NCBI RefSeq assembly: GCF_003863365.1
Contig: NZ_RQXT01000049.1
Coordinates: 1-52,957, forward strand
Direction of reading: 5' to 3'
DNA length: 52,957 bases
DNA from: Mesorhizobium tamadayense
GTDB lineage: Bacteria > Pseudomonadota > Alphaproteobacteria > Rhizobiales > Rhizobiaceae
Part shown: positions 1-6,888 of the stretch, piece after piece
How positions within the stretch are numbered: the stretch's first letter is position 1
Layout: each line of letters opens with the position of its first letter
Notes under the pieces: generated by a model
Database searches by the model: none
The model's input: only the letters and a program-made list of their open reading frames with translations
Told to the model about the DNA's origin: nothing
Program-made: the position numbers and the translations under genes

Positions 1-4
1 GACT

Positions 5-30
5 TAGTGTAAAAGACTAATTTCACACTA
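5..30. repeat. Imperfect palindrome at the window edge
   Basis: TAGTGT at 5-10 is matched by ACACTA at 25-30, and the pairing continues inward after one mismatch (AAA against TTT). It could be an operator, a weak terminator or chance. No gene start or stop lies close enough to assign a role. The rest of 1-281 shows no convincing gene. Confidence 0.3.
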
Positions 31-256
31 TCGGTTATCCCTCAGAGTCGTCGACTGTCTGCTGGTTCAAAACGTGGCGCCGGCCGGACAGCAGCTTTGC
101 GCCCATTCGAGACGTATAGCTGGATGCTGAATGTGCCCGAAAGCAGCCCTTCGTTTGCGCAAGCTGATCAACGTCGCCTCATAGTGAAACCACCGGTTTC
201 GACCGAACCCACCCCTTGATCGGGGGCCGCTCAGCGTCACTCCCAAGCGACCAAAT

Positions 257-284
257 CGTTGCGAGCATCACGTTGCGAGCATCA
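257..284. repeat. Two tandem copies of a 14-bp unit
   Basis: The unit CGTTGCGAGCATCA occurs at 257-270 and again directly at 271-284. The second copy ends on the stop codon of the DUF6527 gene, which reads leftward from 689. It looks like a small slippage duplication just past the end of the operon. Confidence 0.6.
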
Positions 285-689
285 CCTTGTGATGTAGGTC
301 CTCATCTTGCTGAGCAGGCGGAGCACCGCCGTTTTGGCCCTTTGCCACCGTGAGGCTGGCTTAGCGTCGCGCGCAACATGCCGAGCAATCTGCGAATGCA
401 TGATCTTGGCCGCCTGGGCGCCGGTAAAGGCGGGGAGCCAATGAACGTGGCCAGCGCTGATAACGTAGTGCGACTTGCACGGCGCATCGAAGACGCCAAT
501 GGACGGCCGAATTGTTGCGTAACCCCCTTCGTCCCATATTTCATGACTATCGGGCACCAGGAGGGTGATGCGATGGCCGCAGCCGCAGGCGCACAGCAGC
601 CCGGCGAGTTCAAACTCCTCGGTGTGGTAGACGACGGCCTCCCCCATATCAGGGGGGATGCGGTCCACCAGCTGATAGCGATAGCTCAT
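282..689 (-). CDS. DUF6527 family protein, putative zinc peptidase of a ubiquitin-like conjugation cassette
   Basis: This 135-residue protein shows the DUF6527 pattern. A Cys-rich strand has C33, C35, C37 and H39; then comes W52, a T-I-R-P-S-I stretch at 59-64, a C71-x2-H74 pair, and a G-H-V-H-W segment at 80-84. These Cys and His residues probably bind zinc. DUF6527 proteins occur beside bacterial ubiquitin-like proteins and ThiF E1 proteins, and are thought to process the modifier or remove it from targets. The start codon overlaps the E1 stop by four bases (ATGA), so translation is coupled. The basic C-terminal 30 residues look like a tail. Family assignment is strong; peptidase activity is inferred. 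Confidence 0.8.
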   Translation of the reverse strand: MSYRYQLVDRIPPDMGEAVVYHTEEFELAGLLCACGCGHRITLLVPDSHEIWDEGGYATIRPSIGVFDAPCKSHYVISAGHVHWLPAFTGAQAAKIMHSQIARHVARDAKPASRWQRAKTAVLRLLSKMRTYITR

Positions 690-1891
690 TTCGCAATCAC
701 CGGCCGGTCGATCTCGAAGGATGATGTCTCGAAAATGATCGAAGCAGCCTCATCCAGACGGTCATAGATCGCAAAGTGCTGCTTGAACCGAACCACCGCC
801 AAAGCAGCGTTGAGCGCGTTCAATTCTGCAATCTGGCCCTGCCGGCGATATTCGCCTCCCTCTGGATCGCCACCAGGCAGGAAGACCGTTCGCGCGGTTG
901 CTTCATAAGCCGCCCGATCTACACCTGTGACCCTGACGACGCCGTTCAAACCGACCGGTGCCCGGTTAAGCCCCATCCCGCAGTCTACGAAGGGAATGCC
1001 ATTGGCGCTCAGCCAATCAGCGATGAAGATGCGGGAGGGACCGTGGTCGATTGCTAGGAACACGAAATCAAAGCCTCGAAGCCGATCTATGTTTGCCTCG
1101 GTCACCCTCTCCGGGACAGCTGTGATGTTGGCGTGCCATTGTCCGTATTGCTGCCCAAGGGCCTCGACCTTTTGCGACCCGATCGCTCGCGGAATAAACC
1201 CTGGAAAGCGGAAGATGGTATGCACGTGCACCTTGTCATCGTCGAACAAGGCAATCTCGGCCAGATGCGTGCGGGCGATAAAGTCCAAAATGTACGAACC
1301 CGTACCGCCGAGCCCGACGATGGCGACTCTCTTGCCCTCAAGCAGCCTCGACACGTCGTTCATATGATACCTTGAAGACAGCGTATCAGGGAAACGCAGA
1401 GGTGTGCCCTGCTCCGCCGCCTTGACCTCGATGGCTCGCAGCGGCGTCGCATCCGGAAAAACTGCCAATGCGGGGCCCGTGATCGTATCGACATATGTGT
1501 GCACCTTCTCTTCGAACGAGATGTAGGAACGCATCTGACCCGCCGAGTCGAGGAGCTTGTATGAGAACGAACTGTCCGTCTCAAAGCCCTCGGCAACTTT
1601 GACCTTGTGTGCCCCTCCACCAAGGCGAAGTTGGCGACCGTTCTGATCGTGCGGGCGCGCCCCTCGGAACCAAGCCTGGTGATTGCTTGGTGGATCGAGA
1701 ACTCCTTCCGCCGACAGATCGACAGGACTTGCCAAATCTCCATACGCAAGCTCGCCCCGCTCATTCAAATAGGGCAGGCCGTAGATGAGAAAGTAGCCGC
1801 CCACGAAATCGAGTAGGTAGCCTTGCTCTTCAAGGTCTTGGACGAACCGATTATGATTCGCCAGTTCCCGAAACTCTGAACCGCATGCCAT
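686..1891 (-). CDS. E1-like ThiF adenylyltransferase with N-terminal E2-like domain
   Basis: This 401-residue protein would activate the neighbouring ubiquitin-like protein by adenylating its C-terminus. Residues 1-175 form an E2-like module (Prok-E2/DUF6791 type) with G-x-P at 38-40 and an H-x2-W-F-x-G segment at 71-77. Residues 180-400 are the ThiF Rossmann domain: Gly-rich loop GLGGTGSY at 193-200, acidic D217-D219, R228 and K241. Only two cysteines exist, C3 and C304. C304 lies in the V-D-C-G-M-G strand, not in a crossover loop, so a normal thioester E1/E2 relay is not evident. The gene begins 41 bases inside the modifier gene and has no strong ribosome site of its own, which implies coupled translation. 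Confidence 0.82.
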   Translation of the reverse strand: MACGSEFRELANHNRFVQDLEEQGYLLDFVGGYFLIYGLPYLNERGELAYGDLASPVDLSAEGVLDPPSNHQAWFRGARPHDQNGRQLRLGGGAHKVKVAEGFETDSSFSYKLLDSAGQMRSYISFEEKVHTYVDTITGPALAVFPDATPLRAIEVKAAEQGTPLRFPDTLSSRYHMNDVSRLLEGKRVAIVGLGGTGSYILDFIARTHLAEIALFDDDKVHVHTIFRFPGFIPRAIGSQKVEALGQQYGQWHANITAVPERVTEANIDRLRGFDFVFLAIDHGPSRIFIADWLSANGIPFVDCGMGLNRAPVGLNGVVRVTGVDRAAYEATARTVFLPGGDPEGGEYRRQGQIAELNALNAALAVVRFKQHFAIYDRLDEAASIIFETSSFEIDRPVIAK

Positions 1892-2102
1892 CTTTTACCA
1901 TCACCTCGTTGCCTGGCGCGAGCGTCCCGCTCACATTGTTGGAGTGGCCCCGCGAGTACTTGATCAGGTATTCGTTGGAGCCAGCCCCTCCATCCGAAAG
2001 ATAGAGTGCGACGACCTCGTCGTACGAGATCTTCTCCATCGCCACCTCATGATCGTCTTGATTGACGGTGATGGTGACAGTCTTCTCGGGCTTTTCGGCC
2101 AT
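1851..2102 (-). CDS. Ubiquitin-like modifier (single Multi_ubiq-type domain)
   Basis: An 83-residue protein with a beta-grasp pattern: an N-terminal T-V-T-I-T-V-N strand, a helix with I-S-Y-D-E-V-V-A-L, an L-I-K-Y-S strand, and a C-terminal V-M-V-K-D-G-M-R-F-R-V strand. It matches the bacterial multi-ubiquitin family but carries one domain, not tandem copies. The C-terminal tail ends V-S-G-T-G-E-S. A Gly near the end suggests either direct activation or trimming at G79 or G81 by the DUF6527 protein. A GAGGT ribosome site lies eight bases before the ATG. It is the first gene of the cassette, and its promoter region is shared with the divergent toxin-antitoxin pair. Confidence 0.78.
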   Translation of the reverse strand: MAEKPEKTVTITVNQDDHEVAMEKISYDEVVALYLSDGGAGSNEYLIKYSRGHSNNVSGTLAPGNEVMVKDGMRFRVSGTGES

Positions 2103-2184
2103 AACTGGTTACCTCGCAGAGAATGTTAGGCCTTGTGAGCTTGGCGCGCGAACCTGCTTGGCTCGCGTCCCAGTAGGTGTTACT

Positions 2185-2203
2185 CGTTCCACTACTGGGA
2201 ACG
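2185..2203. promoter_or_regulatory. Palindromic operator copy 1
   Basis: The half-sites are CGTTCC (2185-2190) and GGGAACG (2197-2203), separated by ACTACT. The same arrangement recurs at 2247-2265. This copy is centred about 92 bases upstream of the ubiquitin-like gene and lies in the divergent promoter region. It is a probable binding site for the HigA-type antitoxin encoded at 2573. Confidence 0.65.
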
Positions 2204-2246
2204 ATGAGTCTGGGTATGCCACAGCTGCACGCTCGGCGCAAGTGAT

Positions 2247-2265
2247 CGTTCCATATTTGGGAACT
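2247..2265. promoter_or_regulatory. Palindromic operator copy 2
   Basis: The half-sites are CGTTCC (2247-2252) and GGGAAC (2259-2264), separated by ATATTT. It is centred about 24 bases upstream of the toxin start and 62 bp from copy 1, close to six helical turns. The position fits autorepression of the toxin-antitoxin operon. Confidence 0.68.
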
Positions 2266-2279
2266 ATCTGGATCATCAA

Positions 2280-2576
2280 ATGCGGCTGATGGGTATCACG
2301 AAGCTGGAGGGCCTCGCCAAATGCGGGGTCGACGGCATGGCCGGCGCCGTCTCGGCGCTGCTTTCGGAGCTTGCTGTCACGCAGTGGCGAACCGAAGCGG
2401 AGTTCGCAGCCCGGTTTCCTTTCGCGAGCTGCGGCACGGATGGGGTGCGCATTCCTATGGGGGAGACTCACTGTGTCGAGCTCATCATCAAATACGACAC
2501 CGGTATGGTTCTGGTTGCCTTTGCGGGGGCGACGGCTGGGCGCAAGACCGGCACAACAGGGAGACGAGCGGCATGA
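2280..2576 (+). CDS. HigB-like toxin of a type II toxin-antitoxin pair
   Basis: A 98-residue protein resembling HigB mRNA interferases. It has an early K-L-E-x-L helix, then W-R-T-E-A-E-F (36-42), F-P-F-A-S (46-50), and a C-V-E-L-I-I-K-Y strand. Known HigB proteins end in a T-H-x2-Y-D motif, but here the last 20 residues are A, G, T and R rich and lack it, so activity is uncertain. Its TGA overlaps the antitoxin ATG (ATGA), with the toxin first as in higBA operons. An in-frame ATG at 2289 is an alternative start. No strong ribosome site is visible. Confidence 0.6.
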   Translation: MRLMGITKLEGLAKCGVDGMAGAVSALLSELAVTQWRTEAEFAARFPFASCGTDGVRIPMGETHCVELIIKYDTGMVLVAFAGATAGRKTGTTGRRAA

Positions 2577-3730
2577 CGATACGACCGATCAGGACAAAGG
2601 GCGACTACGACAAGGCTATGGCGCGCGCGCGCGTACTCATGGTGCGCGACGACCAGGATTCCATCGACGAGCTCGATGTGCTCCAGGTGCTCGTCGAAAA
2701 CTGGGAGCGGACCCATCATGCCGTCGCGGCGGTCACACCGGCCGATGCCATTCGCTTCCGCATGGGGCAGACCGGGCTAAAGCCACGCGACCTCGTTGCC
2801 TATCTGGGGACAAAATCGCGTGTCTCCGAGGTCCTGAACGGCCAGAGGCAACTGACCGTCGACCAGATACGGGCATTGAGCCAGCATCTGTCGATTCCAG
2901 TGGAGTCACTGATCGGGCCGACACGCCATGAGCCGAAGTCTCGACCTTCCGCTACCTCGGTTGCGGCGGTCGAAAAGCTTCGGAAACTCGGGGTGATGAA
3001 GGCGAGGGAGGAACTCTCAGCCTTTCTTTCGCGCGCCGGCAATCTCGGGCCGGCTGTTGCTATGCTTCGGAAGACACGTACCGAGCGCACAAACGCCAAA
3101 ACCGATTTTGGGGCGGTCGAAGCGTGGTGTGCCGCTGTACTGGTTATGGCAGACAAGGTGTCGGTGAAGCCCCGCAAGACACTCGACGCGGCAGCTGCCC
3201 GGCAGTTGGCTAAGGTGAGCGCCGAGCCCAACTGGCCGTCTCTAGTGAGAAGCAAGCTAGCGAGTCTGGGTGTTGCCCTAGTCGTTCTCGAACATCTACC
3301 TGGAACCTATCTTGACGGAGCCGCTATGTGTCGCCGCGATGGAACGCCTGTCATTGCAGTTACCCTACGCCACGATAGGGTCGACAATTTCTGGTTCACC
3401 CTGCTGCACGAGTTCGCCCATGTCTGCTGCCATTTGAGCGAAAACCGAAAAGTCATTCTCGACGACCTCGAAGTCAGCGCTGTCGACGGGATCGAAGCGC
3501 AGGCTGACGCGTTTGCAAGTAACGCACTAATTCCAGAAAAGTACTGGAACGAGCATATCTCGGAGTATAGCACTGCGGACGATCTGCAGCTGGTAGCAAA
3601 CAGGGCAGGCGTACATCCTGCCATTGCTGCAGGACGCTGGCAGTATCGCTATGGCGACTACCGCCGCTTCAGCAAGCTGCTTGGGCGAGGCGAAGTGCGA
3701 AAAGTGTTAAGCGGACTGCAGCGGGTATAG
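2573..3730 (+). CDS. HigA-type antitoxin fused to an ImmA/IrrE metallopeptidase
   Basis: A 385-residue fusion. Residues 1-115 match full-length HigA antitoxins: an acidic helical start, then a helix-turn-helix at about 60-112 containing F-R-M-G-Q-T-G-L and S-R-V-S-E-V-L-N-G. Residues 200-385 are an ImmA/IrrE (COG2856) metallopeptidase with HEFAH at 279-283 and E308 as probable third zinc ligand. HigA would neutralise the toxin and repress transcription; the peptidase part could cleave a repressor or the antitoxin itself under stress. The start at 2573 was chosen because it overlaps the toxin stop and restores a complete HigA N-terminus. A longer in-frame extension upstream is out of frame with the toxin and is spurious. 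Confidence 0.82.
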   Translation: MTIRPIRTKGDYDKAMARARVLMVRDDQDSIDELDVLQVLVENWERTHHAVAAVTPADAIRFRMGQTGLKPRDLVAYLGTKSRVSEVLNGQRQLTVDQIRALSQHLSIPVESLIGPTRHEPKSRPSATSVAAVEKLRKLGVMKAREELSAFLSRAGNLGPAVAMLRKTRTERTNAKTDFGAVEAWCAAVLVMADKVSVKPRKTLDAAAARQLAKVSAEPNWPSLVRSKLASLGVALVVLEHLPGTYLDGAAMCRRDGTPVIAVTLRHDRVDNFWFTLLHEFAHVCCHLSENRKVILDDLEVSAVDGIEAQADAFASNALIPEKYWNEHISEYSTADDLQLVANRAGVHPAIAAGRWQYRYGDYRRFSKLLGRGEVRKVLSGLQRV

Positions 3731-4219
3731 CCGGCCGCCATGCGGTCGGTTGCGCCTTACATCGGCCGCAGAAACAAATGCGCCCTATCCGAGAGCGGCC
3801 GCTGAGCGCATGGCGAGCGCCAACAAGGGCTATCTGGGCGTTGGGCGCGATCTGTGTGGGCGAGCCTGGCTTGCGGGCAAGTCGGTAGCTGTGCTTTTCG
3901 TCGGCATCGCCGCCGCTGGCCCCGCCTTAAGCGAAATTCTGCGCCTGTCCATGACGGACCGAAGTAAGAAAACCTGAAGCGCCGGCTGCGGAGATTATTG
4001 GACCAGGCGGGCGTTGCCCAGGTCGTTATCGATTAGCCGACGCGAACGGACTCACCAGCGTTCGTGCGATCGGACAACATCGATAACTACTGAAACTCCT
4101 TCTGCTCGATCGTATCCGAAGAGAGCGGAAGCCTCTCTGATCGCGCTCTAGAACGACAGCTTGGTGACGTTTGCGCCGCTGCAACGGAAATCGAGCTTTC
4201 CACCTCGCTTCGGGGGTTG
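3731..4219. other. Intergenic stretch with no convincing gene
   Basis: A short forward frame at 3750-3977 (75 codons) has no ribosome site and no recognisable family. No tRNA, clear terminator or mobile-element piece was seen. Confidence 0.5.
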
Positions 4220-4426
4220 CTAAAGTCTCTTCTCAGGAGGTGCTTTGGCGGGCCGAAATGAGCGATAAACCGCGCCGATCACAATCGCGATGGCAATTCC
4301 GATCAGGATAATTAAACCCGCGCCACCTGTCGTATTCGGACCGATGATTGTAATAGCGACAATTCCAAGCAGAAGTCCAACAACGGCCGAAACGCCGAAG
4401 CCGGCGATGAAGTCCAAAAAGTGCAT
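4220..4426 (-). CDS. Small two-helix membrane protein
   Basis: About 68 residues starting at the ATG at 4426. Two hydrophobic segments with small residues (roughly 6-28 and 36-56) are separated by a G-P-N-T-T-G-G turn, and a short basic C-terminal tail ends K-R-L. No family is recognised; it resembles the many short inner-membrane proteins of rhizobia. A longer reading from 4477 is possible but adds a hydrophilic N-terminus that fits poorly. It stands alone, with no operon partner. Confidence 0.5.
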   Translation of the reverse strand: MHFLDFIAGFGVSAVVGLLLGIVAITIIGPNTTGGAGLIILIGIAIAIVIGAVYRSFRPAKAPPEKRL

Positions 4427-4550
4427 TATTTTACACCGACTATGGAAAAGATCATCGACCCGTAGTGATCCGCCCATTCGCGTGCTGTTGCTATCAGACT
4501 TCTATCGAACGTTCCGGATCTCCAAAGCTCGGGCCTGTTCTCGATCTCAA

Positions 4551-5228
4551 TCACCCACCGGTGCATGATGTCGCTGGCTGTTTTGTATTCATTGACCGAC
4601 GATGGCTCAACGCCGCACGCGACACCTGCAGCGCGACGTTCGACAGGGGCTCTCGCTGATCGATCCGAATTATTCCCGGATCATAGCTCTTGCGGGTGAA
4701 GACTTCCCGCACCATGGGCGCGAAGAATTCCAGCGGCCGCGTGGCGTAGTCCGGATCGAAGCTCGCCTGGTCCCATTTTTCGCAGAATTCCGCACAGTCG
4801 TCGAAATACGCGTTGTCCCTGAACGCGTCCCGTTTGTGTGGATTCGCGCCGACGTAGTCCCCGTAGTAGATCAGCTGGAAATCGCCATGTTTTTCGACGA
4901 CCCAGGCACACTGGTCGCGCACGAACGGGCGCAGGATCGCGGCGGCGTATTCGTCGTGATTGTACGGAGCATAGATGTCGCCGATGTCGTGCAGTAAGGC
5001 CGACACAACCCAGTCGATATCGGCACCTGCGTTCCAGGCTCGTGTGGCGGCCTGCAGCGAATGGCCGAGACGTGTGACCTTATAGCCTGACAGCGATTTG
5101 TCGAGGTCGACCATTGCAGCGAGCAGCCGGTCGGCCGTGCCGGCGGCATATTCGATTTCATGCTCGGTCAGGAAGGCATAGTCCTCACGGTCGCCATCCT
5201 TCATCTGGGTAAACTTCACGGTTTCCAT
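4551..5228 (-). CDS. HD-domain protein, candidate PhnZ/TmpB-like diiron oxygenase
   Basis: A 225-residue HD-domain protein. Candidate metal ligands are H56, H80-D81 (in L-L-H-D-I-G-D), H91, H114 and an Asp near 153-160. The 24-residue H-to-HD spacing and the two extra histidines match the six-ligand diiron HD proteins such as PhnZ, TmpB and inositol oxygenase, which cleave C-C or C-P bonds; ordinary HD phosphohydrolases use fewer ligands. A GGAG ribosome site lies about ten bases before the ATG. It is the third gene after an amidohydrolase and a Rieske ferredoxin, 26 bases downstream. The substrate is unknown, and a plain phosphohydrolase remains possible. Confidence 0.68.
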   Translation of the reverse strand: METVKFTQMKDGDREDYAFLTEHEIEYAAGTADRLLAAMVDLDKSLSGYKVTRLGHSLQAATRAWNAGADIDWVVSALLHDIGDIYAPYNHDEYAAAILRPFVRDQCAWVVEKHGDFQLIYYGDYVGANPHKRDAFRDNAYFDDCAEFCEKWDQASFDPDYATRPLEFFAPMVREVFTRKSYDPGIIRIDQREPLSNVALQVSRAALSHRRSMNTKQPATSCTGG

Positions 5229-5254
5229 TGGCGAAACTCCAAATTCTGGTTCTG

Positions 5255-5632
5255 TCAGCGGGCCATTTCAAGATAAATGTCGTCGCCGTCGACATGTACG
5301 GGAAAGGTGCGAGCCTTTAGCTTGTCATCGACAAGACATTTGCCGGACCGGATATCGAACTCCCATCCATGCCAGGCGCAGCGAATGAGCTCTCCGGCGC
5401 GTTCGTAAACGAATTCCGTCTTGTCTGTTTGCCTGGTGGTACCGGAGATCGGCCCCTCGCAGAGCTGACCTGCGCGGTGCGGGCAGATGTTGAGCAGCGC
5501 GGCGTAGCCATCCTCGAGCTGGAAAATGCCGACGCCGATGCGGCCGATCGTGACGATCCTCGGCTTGCCGACAGCGACGTCGGCGGTCTTGCAGGCGAAG
5601 GTCAGCGCGGGGGCGGTTGCTGCGGCTGTCAT
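5255..5632 (-). CDS. Rieske [2Fe-2S] ferredoxin-like protein
   Basis: A 125-residue single-domain Rieske protein. Cluster ligands are in C-P-H and C-A-W-H, separated by an unusually long loop of about 35 residues that includes a T-R-Q-T-D-K-T-E-F insertion. The size fits a soluble electron carrier, not an oxygenase subunit. The start at 5632 overlaps the amidohydrolase stop by one base (TGATG), so longer N-terminal readings were rejected. It may pass electrons to the HD-domain protein or to an oxygenase elsewhere in the window. The likely electron donor is one of the two reductases at 7738 and 13209. Confidence 0.82.
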   Translation of the reverse strand: MTAAATAPALTFACKTADVAVGKPRIVTIGRIGVGIFQLEDGYAALLNICPHRAGQLCEGPISGTTRQTDKTEFVYERAGELIRCAWHGWEFDIRSGKCLVDDKLKARTFPVHVDGDDIYLEMAR

Positions 5633-6717
5633 CAGGCGACCCTCGCGGTAGCGGCCGGAGCCTCGATGCGCTTGTAGACCTCCAGCGCATTCAGGCCCAT
5701 GACCTTGTCGCGCCATGCGGGCGGGATGTGCAGATTGGTCGGCGCGTCGAAATCCCAATGCGGATAATCGGAGGCGAAAAGCAGTGTGTTCTGGCCGTCC
5801 ATGTGCTCCAGCGTTTCCCACAGATGCCTCACGTTCTGAGGTTGCTCGAGCGGCTGGGTGCTGAAGCGGATGTTGCGGCGGCAATATTCCGAGGGCAGCA
5901 TCTTCAGCCACGGCGTCTCTTTGCGCAGCGCCTTGAAGTTGGCGTCAAGCCGCCACATCAGCGAAGGCAACCACGATACGCCGCATTCGATGACGACGAA
6001 GTAGAGGTCGGGATACTTCTCAAACACGCCGTTGGAGATCATGCTGACCACATGGGTCATGGCCGGCTGGCTGAGCAGGGCGTGCGTTTCCCAGTAATAG
6101 GCAGTCGGACCGCTGGCGACCGCATTGTGGTTGACGCCGCCCTGGCCGCCGAAATGGATGGCGAAGGGCAGGCCGACCTCAGCACAGGCCTCATAGATCG
6201 GATGGTAGAAGGGATCGCCATAGGGGCGCTGCGAGCCGTGGCTGGCCAGTACCTGCACGATGTCCTTGTGGCCGCCGAGGCGCCGGATTTCGGCCGCGGC
6301 TCCGTGCGGGTCGGTTGGCGAAATGATGATCGATCCCTTCAAGCGGCTGTCCTTCGGCAGCCACCAGTCGATCATGTAGTCATTGTAGGCCTTCACCAGC
6401 GCGTTGGCATAGTGGTAGTTGGCTAGCGTCGAAGCTTCCAAAGGCTCGTCGGCGGTGAGGATAGCCACGTCGATGTCGTAGAGATCGAGGTGCTTCTCCT
6501 TCATGATCAAATAGTTGTCTTCCTCGGTCTCCGGCCGGATGTCGGCCCGCGAAAACCCCTCCGGATGCAGCCATGGTCGGTGGCCATGCGGAAAGCTTCC
6601 CCTCGGCCCAGGCTTCTCGCCGCGAACCAGGAAATCGCGCCAGTAGGGCTCGAGATAGGGGAGCAGCACCTCGGCGCTGGACCAGTAATTGTGGACGTCG
6701 GTGTCGACGATGAACAT
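5632..6717 (-). CDS. Amidohydrolase family 2 (ACMSD-like) metal-dependent hydrolase or decarboxylase
   Basis: A 361-residue TIM-barrel amidohydrolase. The metal motif D-x-H lies near residues 7-9, then H in A-I-H-F-G-G, E in V-I-E-C-G, and D in F-A-S-D-Y-P-H-W-D near the end. This subfamily (ACMSD, uracil-5-carboxylate and gamma-resorcylate decarboxylases, ring-opening hydrolases) acts in ring catabolism. The start at 6717 has an AGGTG site ahead of it; the upstream extension is not protein-like. It is the first gene of a three-gene operon, facing a LysR regulator across 171 bases that include a perfect palindrome. The substrate cannot be read from sequence. Confidence 0.85.
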   Translation of the reverse strand: MFIVDTDVHNYWSSAEVLLPYLEPYWRDFLVRGEKPGPRGSFPHGHRPWLHPEGFSRADIRPETEEDNYLIMKEKHLDLYDIDVAILTADEPLEASTLANYHYANALVKAYNDYMIDWWLPKDSRLKGSIIISPTDPHGAAAEIRRLGGHKDIVQVLASHGSQRPYGDPFYHPIYEACAEVGLPFAIHFGGQGGVNHNAVASGPTAYYWETHALLSQPAMTHVVSMISNGVFEKYPDLYFVVIECGVSWLPSLMWRLDANFKALRKETPWLKMLPSEYCRRNIRFSTQPLEQPQNVRHLWETLEHMDGQNTLLFASDYPHWDFDAPTNLHIPPAWRDKVMGLNALEVYKRIEAPAATARVA

Positions 6718-6806
6718 GGGTAGGCACCTGCCATGGAGGGTGGGCGGAAGACGGGTAAGCGTGCGCCTCAGCGGCAGCTCCGGCAACGCAGCCAACAGCA
6801 AGATGT

Positions 6807-6825
6807 TAATCGGCGAATCCGATTA
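6807..6825. promoter_or_regulatory. Perfect palindrome, probable LysR operator
   Basis: TAATCGG (6807-6813) and CCGATTA (6819-6825) flank CGAAT. The seven-base arms are perfect and the site has the T-N11-A form expected for LysR-type regulators. It sits between the amidohydrolase operon and the LysR gene at 6889, about 63 bases from the latter. Confidence 0.72.
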
Positions 6826-6888
6826 CCTGTTGTCGGAACAGCCTGAAAAGCGCTAGCAGTTGCGGGAATTCTTGCGCGGGATGGCTGC

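Noticed and set aside
2321..2572. N-terminal extension of the HigA-ImmA protein
   Set aside because: The HigB-like toxin occupies this DNA in another frame with better protein character, and the ATG at 2573 gives a complete HigA start overlapping the toxin stop.
3750..3977. 75-codon plus-strand frame
   Set aside because: No ribosome site, no family, and position in a region without other coding signals.
5617..6426. A 269-codon plus-strand frame over the amidohydrolase
   Set aside because: The minus-strand amidohydrolase has metal motifs and a ribosome site; the plus frame has none.
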